The notes beneath the pieces were generated by a model, which ran no database searches, was not told where the DNA came from, and saw only the letters and a list, made by a program, of their open reading frames with translations. Below, piece by piece: positions 25,103 through 33,086 of a stretch of 64,000 bases of DNA; the stretch's first letter is position 1, and each line of letters opens with the position of its first letter. The DNA is from Micromonospora zamorensis (GTDB taxonomy: Bacteria > Actinomycetota > Actinomycetes > Mycobacteriales > Micromonosporaceae). The translations under genes and the position numbers were made by a program. The stretch spans positions 1,550,001 through 1,614,000 of the forward strand of contig NZ_LT607755.1 of assembly GCF_900090275.1 (NCBI RefSeq). The letters run 5' to 3'.

Positions 25103-25519
25103 TCACCAGCGAGTTGTCTCGTTCTTGTTGCCGAGCGCGGCCCACACCTCGGAGACCGTCTGGTAGACGGTGCCCTCGGGCAGCCGTTCCAGCGCCGCCA
25201 CGATGTCGTCGGGCGCCTCGTTCTCCCGGGCGCTGGCAATGAGCACCAGGCGGTCGCCCGGCAGCGCGCTCATCGAGATGAACCGGCCGAGCCGGCTGCG
25301 CTGCTCGACGTCCGTGGAACTCATCCCCTGCGGGGTGCCGGTGCGCAGGTCGCCGGCCGGGGCGGTGGTCGTCTCCGGCTGGTCCTCGCCAGCCGGTTCC
25401 GGCACCCGCGACTCATCGACCCGAGAGCCACCGGTCCCCGGCCCCTGCACGAGGCCGCTGACCTCCTGGCTCATCTGTTCGTCGATCCTCGGTCCGTGCT
25501 TGCTGTTGCCACGCTCCAT
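25103..25519 (-). CDS. DUF2795 domain protein
   Basis: 138 residues. The first 80 are disordered and rich in P, G, T and E. The DUF2795 helical domain follows: RSRLGRFISMSALPGDRLVLIASARENEAPDDIVAALERLPEG with the terminal TVYQTVSEVWAALG. DUF2795 is common in actinobacteria, often as a paired helical domain of unknown function. The C terminus matches the family almost to its last residue. Ribosome site GAAGG is close to the ATG. Confidence 0.85.
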   Translation of the reverse strand: MERGNSKHGPRIDEQMSQEVSGLVQGPGTGGSRVDESRVPEPAGEDQPETTTAPAGDLRTGTPQGMSSTDVEQRSRLGRFISMSALPGDRLVLIASARENEAPDDIVAALERLPEGTVYQTVSEVWAALGNKNETTRW

Positions 25520-25618
25520 GCCTTCTGCGCTACCCGGCACCCCGCCCGCTAAACCGGCACCGGGCCACGAACGGGCCCATGGTCCGACTCCGAACCGGAC
25601 GACCGGCACCTAACCGGC

Positions 25619-26608
25619 TCAGTCGTCGGCGGGCTTGCGGGGCGGCAGCACCGGGTCCTCCGGGTCCTGGTCGCCGGCCTGCAACTGCCGACCGCGCTGC
25701 ACCTCGGCGTTGATCTGCACGCCCAGCATCAGCGCGGAGTTGGACAGGTAGAGCCAGACCAGGAACGCGATGGCCGCCCCGAGGCTGCCGTAGGTGGTGT
25801 CGTACGAGCTGAAGTTGGTCACGTAGAGGCCGAAACCGAAGGAGGCCAGCGCCCAGGAGACCAGTGCCACCGCGCCACCCGGGGTGAGCCAGCGGAACCG
25901 GGGCTGACGCACGTTCGGCGCGATCCAGAACAGCAGCGACAGCAGCGACATCATGATCATGGCGAGCGCCGGCCACTTCGCCACGCTCCACACCGTGCGC
26001 GCCAGACCTCCGGCGTTGATCAGGTCGCCGACCGCGTCGGTGACCGGGCCGCTCACGATCAACCCGAGGGCGACCACCGCGAGCAGCACCAGGGTGATCG
26101 CGGCCAGGCCGATCTGCAACGGCCGCAGCTTCCAGACCGGCCGGCCCTCGTCCACCCCGTAGATGGCGTTGGAGGCCCGGGTGAACGCGCCGATGAAACC
26201 CGACGCGGACCACAACGCACCGAGCAGGCCGAAGCTCAGCAGCAGCTTGGGGTTGCTCTGGTCGAGCACCACCGTGCGGATCACCCCGACCACGCCGTCC
26301 TCGTCGTCGCTGAGCACCGACCCGGCGCCCACCTGACTGGCCAGCTCGACGATGGTGTCGACGGTCTGCTCGCCGCTGGAGACCAGACCGACCAGGGCCA
26401 CGATCACGATGGCGGACGGAAAGACCGCCAGGACCCCGTAGTAGGTCAGTGCGGCGGCCCAGTCCGAGCAGTTGTCGTTGACGAAGTTCTGCACGCTGCG
26501 GACCAGCACCCCGCGCCAGGTCCGCCAGCTCAGCTGCCGCATCCGGCGGGGAACCCCCCGCGTGCCGTGTGCGCCCTCGCGCGTCGTACCGGGCTCCGTG
26601 GTCGTCAT
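25619..26608 (-). CDS. YihY/BrkB-family inner membrane protein
   Basis: 329 residues, GGGAG site 5 bases before the ATG. Six hydrophobic segments with the family signature DWAAALTYYGVLAVFPSAIVIVALVGL, GALWSASGFIGAFTRASNAIYGV and the late YGSLGAAIAFLVWLYLSNSALMLGVQINAEV. Long thought to be RNase BN in E. coli, that assignment was withdrawn. YihY proteins are now regarded as putative transporters or envelope factors. Divergent from chaB. Confidence 0.9.
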   Translation of the reverse strand: MTTTEPGTTREGAHGTRGVPRRMRQLSWRTWRGVLVRSVQNFVNDNCSDWAAALTYYGVLAVFPSAIVIVALVGLVSSGEQTVDTIVELASQVGAGSVLSDDEDGVVGVIRTVVLDQSNPKLLLSFGLLGALWSASGFIGAFTRASNAIYGVDEGRPVWKLRPLQIGLAAITLVLLAVVALGLIVSGPVTDAVGDLINAGGLARTVWSVAKWPALAMIMMSLLSLLFWIAPNVRQPRFRWLTPGGAVALVSWALASFGFGLYVTNFSSYDTTYGSLGAAIAFLVWLYLSNSALMLGVQINAEVQRGRQLQAGDQDPEDPVLPPRKPADD

Positions 26609-26784
26609 GCCCGCTCCCTGCGCCCCGGCCACCGGATGACCGGTCGTCCGGTCGGGCCTGGCCCCCGATACCCGGATCGGGAAATCGAGAAACTCGCCCG
26701 GCGCCCCGCCGGTAGCGCCTATGGTTTGCCGCCGCGGCACCGGGGAACGGTCATGGTGACCCTGTCGACACGGAGGAGGACGAG

Positions 26785-27186
26785 ATGCCCGGGCGCGAAG
26801 ACCTGCCCAGCACGCTGCGGCGCTCCCCGGAGAAGGCGCAGCGCACGTGGGAGAAGACGCACGACTCGGCGGTGGAGACCTACGGCGAGGGGCAGCGGTC
26901 GCACCGCACCGCCTTCGCAGCGGTGAAGCACCAGTTCGAGAAGGTGGGCGACCACTGGGAGCCGAAGGACCGCAAGGGCCCGAGCGACCAGCAGGCCGCC
27001 GGCGGCGGGCCGGAACGGCGAGCACCCACCGCCGGTGGGGTGGACGCCAACGCCACCAAGGACCACCTGCTGTCGGTGGCCCGCAAACTTGACGTGCCCG
27101 GTCGGTCCAGCATGACCAAGCCGGACCTGGTCAAGGCCATCGAGAAGGCCAACGACCGGGCCACCCGCAAGGCTCGCGGCGACTGA
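26785..27186 (+). CDS. chaB: ChaB-Rho_N fusion protein
   Basis: 133 residues with a GGAGGAGGA site. ChaB domain at about 3-60: REDLPSTLRRSPEKAQRTWEKTHDSAVETYG, then AFAAVKHQFEKVGDHWEPKD. The C-terminal Rho_N (SAP-like) domain at about 93-128 (KDHLLSVARKLDVPG) binds nucleic acid in other proteins. ChaB was once called a cation-transport regulator in E. coli; its mechanism is unknown, and the SAP-like domain suggests RNA or DNA contact. Ends with a strong terminator shared with the convergent dehydrogenase. Confidence 0.9.
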   Translation: MPGREDLPSTLRRSPEKAQRTWEKTHDSAVETYGEGQRSHRTAFAAVKHQFEKVGDHWEPKDRKGPSDQQAAGGGPERRAPTAGGVDANATKDHLLSVARKLDVPGRSSMTKPDLVKAIEKANDRATRKARGD

Positions 27187-27197
27187 CCGCACAGACG

Positions 27198-27240
27198 ACG
27201 GCACGGGCGGACGCACCACCCCTGCGTCCGTCCGTGCCGT
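27198..27240. terminator. Bidirectional hairpin terminator
   Basis: ACGGCACGGGCGGACGCA and TGCGTCCGTCCGTGCCGT form an 18-base stem with one G-T wobble around a 7-base loop. It lies between the convergent chaB and aldehyde dehydrogenase genes and abuts the dehydrogenase stop. Confidence 0.9.
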
Positions 27241-28674
27241 TCACCAGTGCCCGCCGCCCGGTGCCTCGATGTGCACCGCCTTCGTGGCGGTGAACTCGTC
27301 CAGCAGTTCCGGGCCGTACCCGAAGCCCTGCCCACTGGCCCGGCGCGGATGCGCGGCGCCACCCGGCGCGCCCCCGAACACCGCGTTGACCTTGACAGTG
27401 CCCACCGGCAGCTCACGCCAGGCCCGCTGCACGTGACTCATCGACGCGGTCAGCACCGTGGCGGCCAACCCGTACGGGGAATCCGCGGCACAGCGCAGCG
27501 CCTCGTCGAACGAGTCGACGACCACCACCGGCGCGACCGGCCCGAACGTCTCCTCCCGCACCAGCGGCATGTCGTGCCGGCAGTCCGTGACCACAGTGGC
27601 CGGGTAGAACGCCCCCGGCCCGTCCGGCACCTCGCCGCCGACCAGCGCCCGAGCGCCGGCCGCAACCGCCGCCGCTACCTGCCCGTGCACGTGGTCGCGG
27701 TGCCGTCGGTCGACCAGCGGGCCCAGCTCGGTGCCCGGGTCCCGACCCGGCCCGACGCGCAGCGCCTCGGCGTGACGCGCGAGCGCGGCCACGAAGGCCC
27801 CGGCCACCTCCCGGTGCACGTAGATCCGCTCGACCGCCACACAGATCTGCCCGGCGTTGGCGAACGCGCCCATCGCGGCCTGACCGGCCGCCCACTCCGG
27901 GTCGACGCCCGCGTCGACGATCAACGGGTCGCTGCCCCCGTTCTCCAGGAGCACCTTGGCGCCGGTGCGGGCCGCGGCGGCGGCGATCGCCCGCCCGGTC
28001 GCGGTGGACCCGACGTGAGCCACCACGTCGACGTCCTGCGCCGCCAGCGCCGCACCGACCTCCGGGCCGCCGGTGAGCAGTGACAGCACACCGGCCGGCA
28101 GCGCCTGGTCCAGCGCACGCGCCAGCAGCCAACCCGTCGCCGGCGTCCGTTCGCTCGGCTTGTAGAGCACCACGTTTCCGGTCACCAGGGCCGCGCCGAG
28201 CAGCCCACAGGAGACCGCAACCGGGTCGTTCCAGGGGGTGATCGCGGCGACCACACCGCGTGGCTGCGGGGTGAGGAAGTCCAGCGCGTCGGCTTCGCCG
28301 TTCAGCGTCCGCCCGCCGCGCAGCGGGGCCAGCTCCGCGTACTGTCGCAGGGTGCCGACGCCCGCCTCGACGCCGCCGCGGGCGTCCGCCAACGGCTTGC
28401 CCATCTCCGCGGTGACCGCCTCCGCCAGCTCCTCGGTGACCGCCGCGACCGCGTCCGCGGCCCGGTGCAGCGCCGCTGCCCGCTCGGCCGGAGCGGTCGC
28501 CGCCCACTGGGCCGCCGCGTTGCGGGCCGCCTGGGTCGCCTTGCCGACCTCGTCGGCGGTGGCCACCGGCACGGTGCTGACCGGCGAGTCGTCCGCCGGG
28601 TCACGCACCACCAGTTCACCGCCGTCGCCGCCGGCGCCCCAAACCCCACCCACCAACTGCGCAACCGTGTACAT
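27241..28674 (-). CDS. NAD(P)-dependent aldehyde dehydrogenase
   Basis: 477 residues from an ATG (MYTVAQLVGG). Coenzyme-binding site: ITPWNDPVAVSCGLLGAALVTGNVVLYKPSERTP and HVGSTATGRAI. Catalytic general base Glu in VLLENGGSDP and nucleophile Cys in NAGQICVAVERIYV are both present. Oxidises an aldehyde to its acid; the subgroup is close to semialdehyde or aminoaldehyde dehydrogenases, but the exact substrate is open. Divergent from the FAD oxidoreductase with a 72-base gap, which suggests shared regulation. Confidence 0.92.
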   Translation of the reverse strand: MYTVAQLVGGVWGAGGDGGELVVRDPADDSPVSTVPVATADEVGKATQAARNAAAQWAATAPAERAAALHRAADAVAAVTEELAEAVTAEMGKPLADARGGVEAGVGTLRQYAELAPLRGGRTLNGEADALDFLTPQPRGVVAAITPWNDPVAVSCGLLGAALVTGNVVLYKPSERTPATGWLLARALDQALPAGVLSLLTGGPEVGAALAAQDVDVVAHVGSTATGRAIAAAAARTGAKVLLENGGSDPLIVDAGVDPEWAAGQAAMGAFANAGQICVAVERIYVHREVAGAFVAALARHAEALRVGPGRDPGTELGPLVDRRHRDHVHGQVAAAVAAGARALVGGEVPDGPGAFYPATVVTDCRHDMPLVREETFGPVAPVVVVDSFDEALRCAADSPYGLAATVLTASMSHVQRAWRELPVGTVKVNAVFGGAPGGAAHPRRASGQGFGYGPELLDEFTATKAVHIEAPGGGHW

Positions 28675-28746
28675 GCGGCGCTGGATGCCCCGGCCTCGGC
28701 GAGGCAAACGCGTTTCGCCCGGTTGCGCGCAGGGTAGGCGGATCGG

Positions 28747-30354
28747 ATGACTACCACCGCCGCGCACAGCGCGGACGCCGTCGTCGTCGGTGCCGGTCAC
28801 AACGGCCTGGTGGCGGCGAACCTGCTGGCGGACGCCGGCTGGGAGGTGGTGGTGCTGGAGGCCACCGCGACACCTGGCGGCGCGGTCCGCTCCGCCGAGG
28901 TGACCGCGCCCGGCTATCTGAGCGACCTCTACAGCTCCTTCTACCCCCTCGGGTACGCCTCACCGGTGCTCGCCGGCCTGGACCTGGGTCAGCAGGGGCT
29001 GTCCTGGCGGCACTCGCCCGACGTGCTGGCGCACCTGCTGCCGGACGGCCGGGCCGCCGTGATCAACCGGGACCCGGACGTCACAGCCGCCTCGCTGGAG
29101 CAGTTCGCCCCGGGCGACGGCAAGCGCTGGCTCAACGCCTACACCGACTGGCTCGACGTGGCCGGGCCGATGCTGGAGACCATCACCACGCCGTTCCCGC
29201 CGGTCCGCGGAGGGCTCGGTCTGCTGCGTCAGCTGCGCGTCGCCGGCGCGCTGCGGCTGGCCCGGCGCCTCGTGGTGCCGGTCCGCAAGCTCGGCGACGA
29301 ACTCTTCGACGGCCCCGGCGGGCCGGCCCTGCTGGCCGGCTGCGCCCTGCACACCGACCTGTCCCCGGAGGAGGCCGGCTCCGGGGTGTACGGCTGGTTG
29401 CTGGCCATGCTCGGCCAGCAGGTCGGCTGGCCGGTGCCCGCCGGAGGCGCGCAGCAGATCACCAACGCGCTGGTGGCGCGGCTGCAACAGCGCGGCGGCG
29501 CGATCCTCTACGGCGCCCACGTCGACCGGGTGCTCACCGCCCGGGGCCGGGCGATGGGCGTACGCACGCGGGGCGGCACGCTGTGGCGGGCCCACCGGGC
29601 CGTGCTCGCCGACGTGCCGGCGCCAGCGCTCTACCTCGACCTCGTCGGCGCGGCAGCGTTGCCGTCGCGGCTGGTGGAGGACCTGGCGCACTTCCGCTGG
29701 GACGGTTCGACACTCAAGGTCGACTGGGCGCTGTCCGCGCCGATGCCCTGGACGAACCAGCAGCTGGCCGGGGCCGGCACCGTGCACCTTGGCGCGGACC
29801 TGAACGGGCTGACCCACTACGCGGGCGAGCTGGCCCGAGGTGAGCTGCCCCGGGACCCGTTTCTGCTGGTCGGGCAGATGTCCGTGGCCGACCCGAGCCA
29901 CTCCCCGCCGGGCACCGAGTCGCTCTGGTCGTACACCCATCTGCCGTTCCGCCGGGACTGGCGGGCCGAGGACGTCGCCGGGCACGTGCAGCGCATGGAG
30001 GACGTGCTGGAGGAGGCGGCCCCGGGTTTCCGGCAGCTCATCGTCGGCCGGCACGTGGCCGGGCCGGCCGACCTGGAGAAGGGAAACCCGAGCCTGGTCG
30101 GCGGCACCCTCGGCGGTGGCACCGCTGCCGCGTACCAACAGCTCTTCCTGCGTCCGATCCCCGGCCTGGGCCGGGCGGACACTCCGGTGGACCGGCTCTT
30201 CCTGGCCAGCGCGTCGGCGCATCCCGGCGGCGGCGTGCACGGCGCTCCCGGTGCGAACGCCGCCCGCGCGGCGTTGGCCCGCGACCGCGCCCTCACCGGG
30301 CGTGCCTACGCCGCGGCCATCGCGACGGCCCACCGCGCCGTCTATCCCGACTAA
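28747..30354 (+). CDS. Phytoene-desaturase-like FAD oxidoreductase
   Basis: 535 residues. FAD-binding N terminus DAVVVGAGHNGLVAANLLADAG, GGAVRSAEVTAPGYLSDLYSS, and a C-terminal LASASAHPGGGVHGAPGANAARAAL, the classical pattern of CrtI-type and related oxidoreductases. Members act on carotenoids or on unidentified hydrophobic substrates in actinobacteria. No carotenoid-synthesis genes lie nearby, so a pigment role is not supported here. Divergent from the aldehyde dehydrogenase gene. Confidence 0.88.
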   Translation: MTTTAAHSADAVVVGAGHNGLVAANLLADAGWEVVVLEATATPGGAVRSAEVTAPGYLSDLYSSFYPLGYASPVLAGLDLGQQGLSWRHSPDVLAHLLPDGRAAVINRDPDVTAASLEQFAPGDGKRWLNAYTDWLDVAGPMLETITTPFPPVRGGLGLLRQLRVAGALRLARRLVVPVRKLGDELFDGPGGPALLAGCALHTDLSPEEAGSGVYGWLLAMLGQQVGWPVPAGGAQQITNALVARLQQRGGAILYGAHVDRVLTARGRAMGVRTRGGTLWRAHRAVLADVPAPALYLDLVGAAALPSRLVEDLAHFRWDGSTLKVDWALSAPMPWTNQQLAGAGTVHLGADLNGLTHYAGELARGELPRDPFLLVGQMSVADPSHSPPGTESLWSYTHLPFRRDWRAEDVAGHVQRMEDVLEEAAPGFRQLIVGRHVAGPADLEKGNPSLVGGTLGGGTAAAYQQLFLRPIPGLGRADTPVDRLFLASASAHPGGGVHGAPGANAARAALARDRALTGRAYAAAIATAHRAVYPD

Positions 30355-30402
30355 CCCCCGCCCGGACCCCGCCCACAGCCCTCACCGAGGTGGGGATGGG
30401 GG

Positions 30403-31170
30403 TCAGCGGGTGATGTTGCGGTGCTTGCTGCGTAGGCGGAACGGCATCAGGGCGCTCTCCACCTTGGTCGCGGTGGTCATCTTGGAGAGGCCTTCCTGCC
30501 GCTCCTCGAAGCGGATCGGCACCTCCAGGATGGTGTGCCCCAGCTTGGTGGCGAGGTAGTGCATCTCCACCTGGAAGCTGTATCCGTTGGACTGCACCCG
30601 GTTCAGGCCGATGTCGCGCAGCGCGTCGGCTCGCCAGACCTTGAAGCCAGCGGTCAGGTCCCGGATGCGTACCCGCAGCAGGGTGTGCACGTAGAGGTTC
30701 GCCCAGCCGCTGAGGGCCCGGCGGTACAGCGGCCAGTTCTCGTCCAGCTCGCCACCGGGCACGTAGCGGGAACCGATCACCACGCTGGCCTGGGTGGAGA
30801 GCAGCGCGCCCAGCATGCCCGGCAGAGCCTCCGGCGGGTGCGACAGGTCGGCGTCCATCTGCGCCACGTACTCGGCGCCGCCCTCGATCGCCCGTCCCAT
30901 CCCGTCGACGTACGCGCGGCCGAGGCCCTCCTTGCCGGCGCGGTGCACGACCTCGATCCGGTCCGGATGCTCGATGGCCAGCTTGTCGGCCACGTCGCCG
31001 GTGCCGTCGGGGGAGTTGTCGTCGGCGACGAGGATGCGCAGACCAGGCAGCGGCAGTGCGAGAAGTCGCTCCACCAGCGTGGGCAGGTTGCCCGCCTCGT
31101 TGTAGGTGGGCACGACGACGGTCAGACGTGCGTCCTGCCACGGCGACGGCAGCTGCACAGGCTCGATCAT
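30403..31170 (-). CDS. Polyprenol monophosphomannose synthase-like GT2
   Basis: 255 residues. GT2 fold: LTVVVPTYNEAGNLPTLV, VADDNSPDGTGDVAD, the DxD region YVAQMDADLSHPPEAL and IGSRYVPGG, then GFKVWRADALRDI. The length and the absence of membrane helices match the catalytic part of DPM1/Ppm1, which transfers mannose from GDP-mannose to polyprenyl phosphate on the cytoplasmic membrane face. The ATG at 31170 has GAGG 9 bases ahead. It could supply lipid-linked mannose for surface glycans. Confidence 0.85.
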   Translation of the reverse strand: MIEPVQLPSPWQDARLTVVVPTYNEAGNLPTLVERLLALPLPGLRILVADDNSPDGTGDVADKLAIEHPDRIEVVHRAGKEGLGRAYVDGMGRAIEGGAEYVAQMDADLSHPPEALPGMLGALLSTQASVVIGSRYVPGGELDENWPLYRRALSGWANLYVHTLLRVRIRDLTAGFKVWRADALRDIGLNRVQSNGYSFQVEMHYLATKLGHTILEVPIRFEERQEGLSKMTTATKVESALMPFRLRSKHRNITR

Positions 31171-31358
31171 GCGGGACATCCTCGGTTCGCGGACAGGGCT
31201 TACCGAAGAGGGTATCCAGTTGGCACATTCGGTTTTGAAGAGGCACCCCTTCCGGGCGTTGCGTATGGCGCCGCCCGGCCGTGTCCGCCCATCGATTCGC
31301 CGGTCGCGGCGTTGCCAGGTCAGCGCCCGAGAGGGCCGGCCAGCCCTTCCGGGGTCGG

Positions 31359-32360
31359 TCAGCGCCAGCGACGCGCCACGGCCGCGAGGGTCAGTCCCGC
31401 AGCGGCGAGCGCGACACCGGACAGGGCCGGTTTGTGGGTGCCCACCCAGAGCGCGGCAGAGCGGTCGCGCGCCCGGTCGTGGAACACGCCCGCGGTGCCC
31501 CGGTCCGTGTCCTCGTCGCCGGGATGGTCGAGATTGTCCCGCCAGGTGGCCGGGTCGATTTTCTCCCCGGTCTGCTGGCTGTCGTAACCGTCGCGGGCCA
31601 ACTTCCGGTCCAGCAGGCCGGGGAACAGGATGTCGCCCAGCCGGGCCCGCCACGTCGGGCCGCCCACGTTCAGCTCCCTGGTGCCACGGTCGGCGGCCCA
31701 CACGATGGCCCGGGCGGCCAACTCCGGCGTGAAGATCGGCGGCACCGGCTGCGGATGCCGGGGCAGCCGGGTGCGGACCCAGGAGAACTGTGGCGTGTTG
31801 ACGGCGGGCAGCTGCACCATCGACAGCTTCACCCCCGGGCAGTCGTGCAGCAGCTCGGCGCGTAACGAGTCGTTGAAACCCTGGACGGCGTGCTTGCTCG
31901 CGCAGTACGCCGACTGCAACGGGATCCCCCGGTAGGCCAACGCGGAGCCCACCTGCACGATCGAGCCCCGCCCGTGCGCCCGCATGTGCCGCAGCGCCGC
32001 CAGGGTGCCGTGCACCGTGCCCAGGTAGGTGACCTCGGTGACCCGGCGGAACTCGCGGGCCGGGATCTCCCAGGCCGGCGCGAACACCGACGCCATGGCG
32101 TTGTTGACCCACACGTCGATGCCGCCCCACCGGTGCACCACGTCGTCGGCGGCCTGCTGCACCGCGCCCGCGTCGGCCACGTCGACCCGGTACGCGCGTA
32201 CGTCGGTCGCACCCCGCAGCCGGCACTCCCGCTCGGCGGCGGCAAGGCCCGCCTCGCCCCGCGCCAGCAGCGCCAGCCGGGCGCCCCGGTCCGCGTACGC
32301 ATGGGCGACGGCCCGACCGACACCGGCGCTCGCCCCGGTCACCACCACGGTCTGCGTCAC
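31359..32360 (-). CDS. SDR-family oxidoreductase with C-terminal membrane tail
   Basis: 333 residues. Rossmann signature VVVTGASAGVGRAVAHAYADRG, NNAMASVF and the catalytic YCASK (YxxxK) with the Ser of VQVGSAL. After the SDR fold (about 1-240) comes a polar stretch and a C-terminal hydrophobic segment, ALSGVALAAAGLTLAAVA, followed by RRWR. That looks like a single membrane anchor. The start GTG lies in the GTGA that ends the SRPBCC gene, so the two are translationally coupled. Confidence 0.9.
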   Translation of the reverse strand: MTQTVVVTGASAGVGRAVAHAYADRGARLALLARGEAGLAAAERECRLRGATDVRAYRVDVADAGAVQQAADDVVHRWGGIDVWVNNAMASVFAPAWEIPAREFRRVTEVTYLGTVHGTLAALRHMRAHGRGSIVQVGSALAYRGIPLQSAYCASKHAVQGFNDSLRAELLHDCPGVKLSMVQLPAVNTPQFSWVRTRLPRHPQPVPPIFTPELAARAIVWAADRGTRELNVGGPTWRARLGDILFPGLLDRKLARDGYDSQQTGEKIDPATWRDNLDHPGDEDTDRGTAGVFHDRARDRSAALWVGTHKPALSGVALAAAGLTLAAVARRWR

Positions 32361-32803
32361 GGGGACGCCTTCTGCCGGGTGGCGATGTCGGCGAGCCGGT
32401 CGAGCGTCTCCCGGTTACGCAGGTGCAGCACCAGATCGTTGACCTTGTTGCGGACCCAGCGCAGCGGGCCGGCGGCGAAGTCCTCCCCGAGGCGTACCCG
32501 GGTGGCGTTGTCGCCGACCGGCTGCAGCGTGAAGGCCACGATCGCCTCCCCGGCCGGCCAGAGACCGGCCTTGAGCACGAGCCGGTGCGGCGGTTCGCAG
32601 ACCAGCACCGTCGACGCGTCCTGCAGGGAGAACGGCCACGGCCCGGCCTTGTGGTGCAGTTGGCTGCCCACCCGGGGCCAGGCGTCGTCCACGTCGCGTA
32701 CGTGTGTCGTCCCGACCACCCAGTCGCTGTACGTCCACCCGTCGGCGAGCACGTCGAACACCTGCTGCGGGGGAGCGTCGATCACTTTCTCCACAATCGC
32801 CAC
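32357..32803 (-). CDS. SRPBCC family protein
   Basis: 148 residues from a GTG. START-like layout with IVEKVIDAPPQQVFDVLADGWTYSDWVVGTTHVRDVDD, a strand region RVGSQLHHKAGPWPF and a long C-terminal helix. Partner of the downstream SDR gene through a GTGA overlap, and the leading gene of the pair. The joint presence of a ligand-binding SRPBCC fold and an SDR suggests one small-molecule transformation, but the substrate cannot be inferred. Confidence 0.88.
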   Translation of the reverse strand: MAIVEKVIDAPPQQVFDVLADGWTYSDWVVGTTHVRDVDDAWPRVGSQLHHKAGPWPFSLQDASTVLVCEPPHRLVLKAGLWPAGEAIVAFTLQPVGDNATRVRLGEDFAAGPLRWVRNKVNDLVLHLRNRETLDRLADIATRQKASP

Positions 32804-32831
32804 TGGGCTTTCATACCCCCGGCAGGCACCG

Positions 32832-32852
32832 GCTAACGGCCGGCGGGTTAGC
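32832..32852. promoter_or_regulatory. Candidate operator upstream of SRPBCC-SDR operon
   Basis: Inverted repeat GCTAAC-N9-GTTAGC located 29 bases ahead of the SRPBCC start. The spacing suits a dimeric regulator; no regulator gene lies next to it. Confidence 0.45.
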
Positions 32853-33086
32853 TTCTCCGGCACGGCGGGTAAGGCCGACGCGGGGCACCGCTGGCGGCGC
32901 TGGCCCACCCCCTCGACGACGACGTTTACTCCTCGGGGCGCAGGGAACCCGCCGGCTGTGCGACAGGACCAGGAGGATCCGTATCAGCGCAGGTCAGCCC
33001 CGGTTTACGCCGCTGCTGACCGCGCCGGTTCCGCCGGGGCCAGTCGCACAACTGTCGGAAGCCCCCGACCCGTCCTGTACGACGCG

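Noticed and set aside
28747..30354. Carotenoid biosynthesis cluster around the phytoene-desaturase-like gene.
   Set aside because: No phytoene synthase, cyclase or GGPP synthase gene lies nearby; the neighbour is an aldehyde dehydrogenase.
31890..32957. Upstream extension of the GmhB-GT9 frame.
   Set aside because: It runs antisense to the SRPBCC and SDR genes and has no domain similarity.
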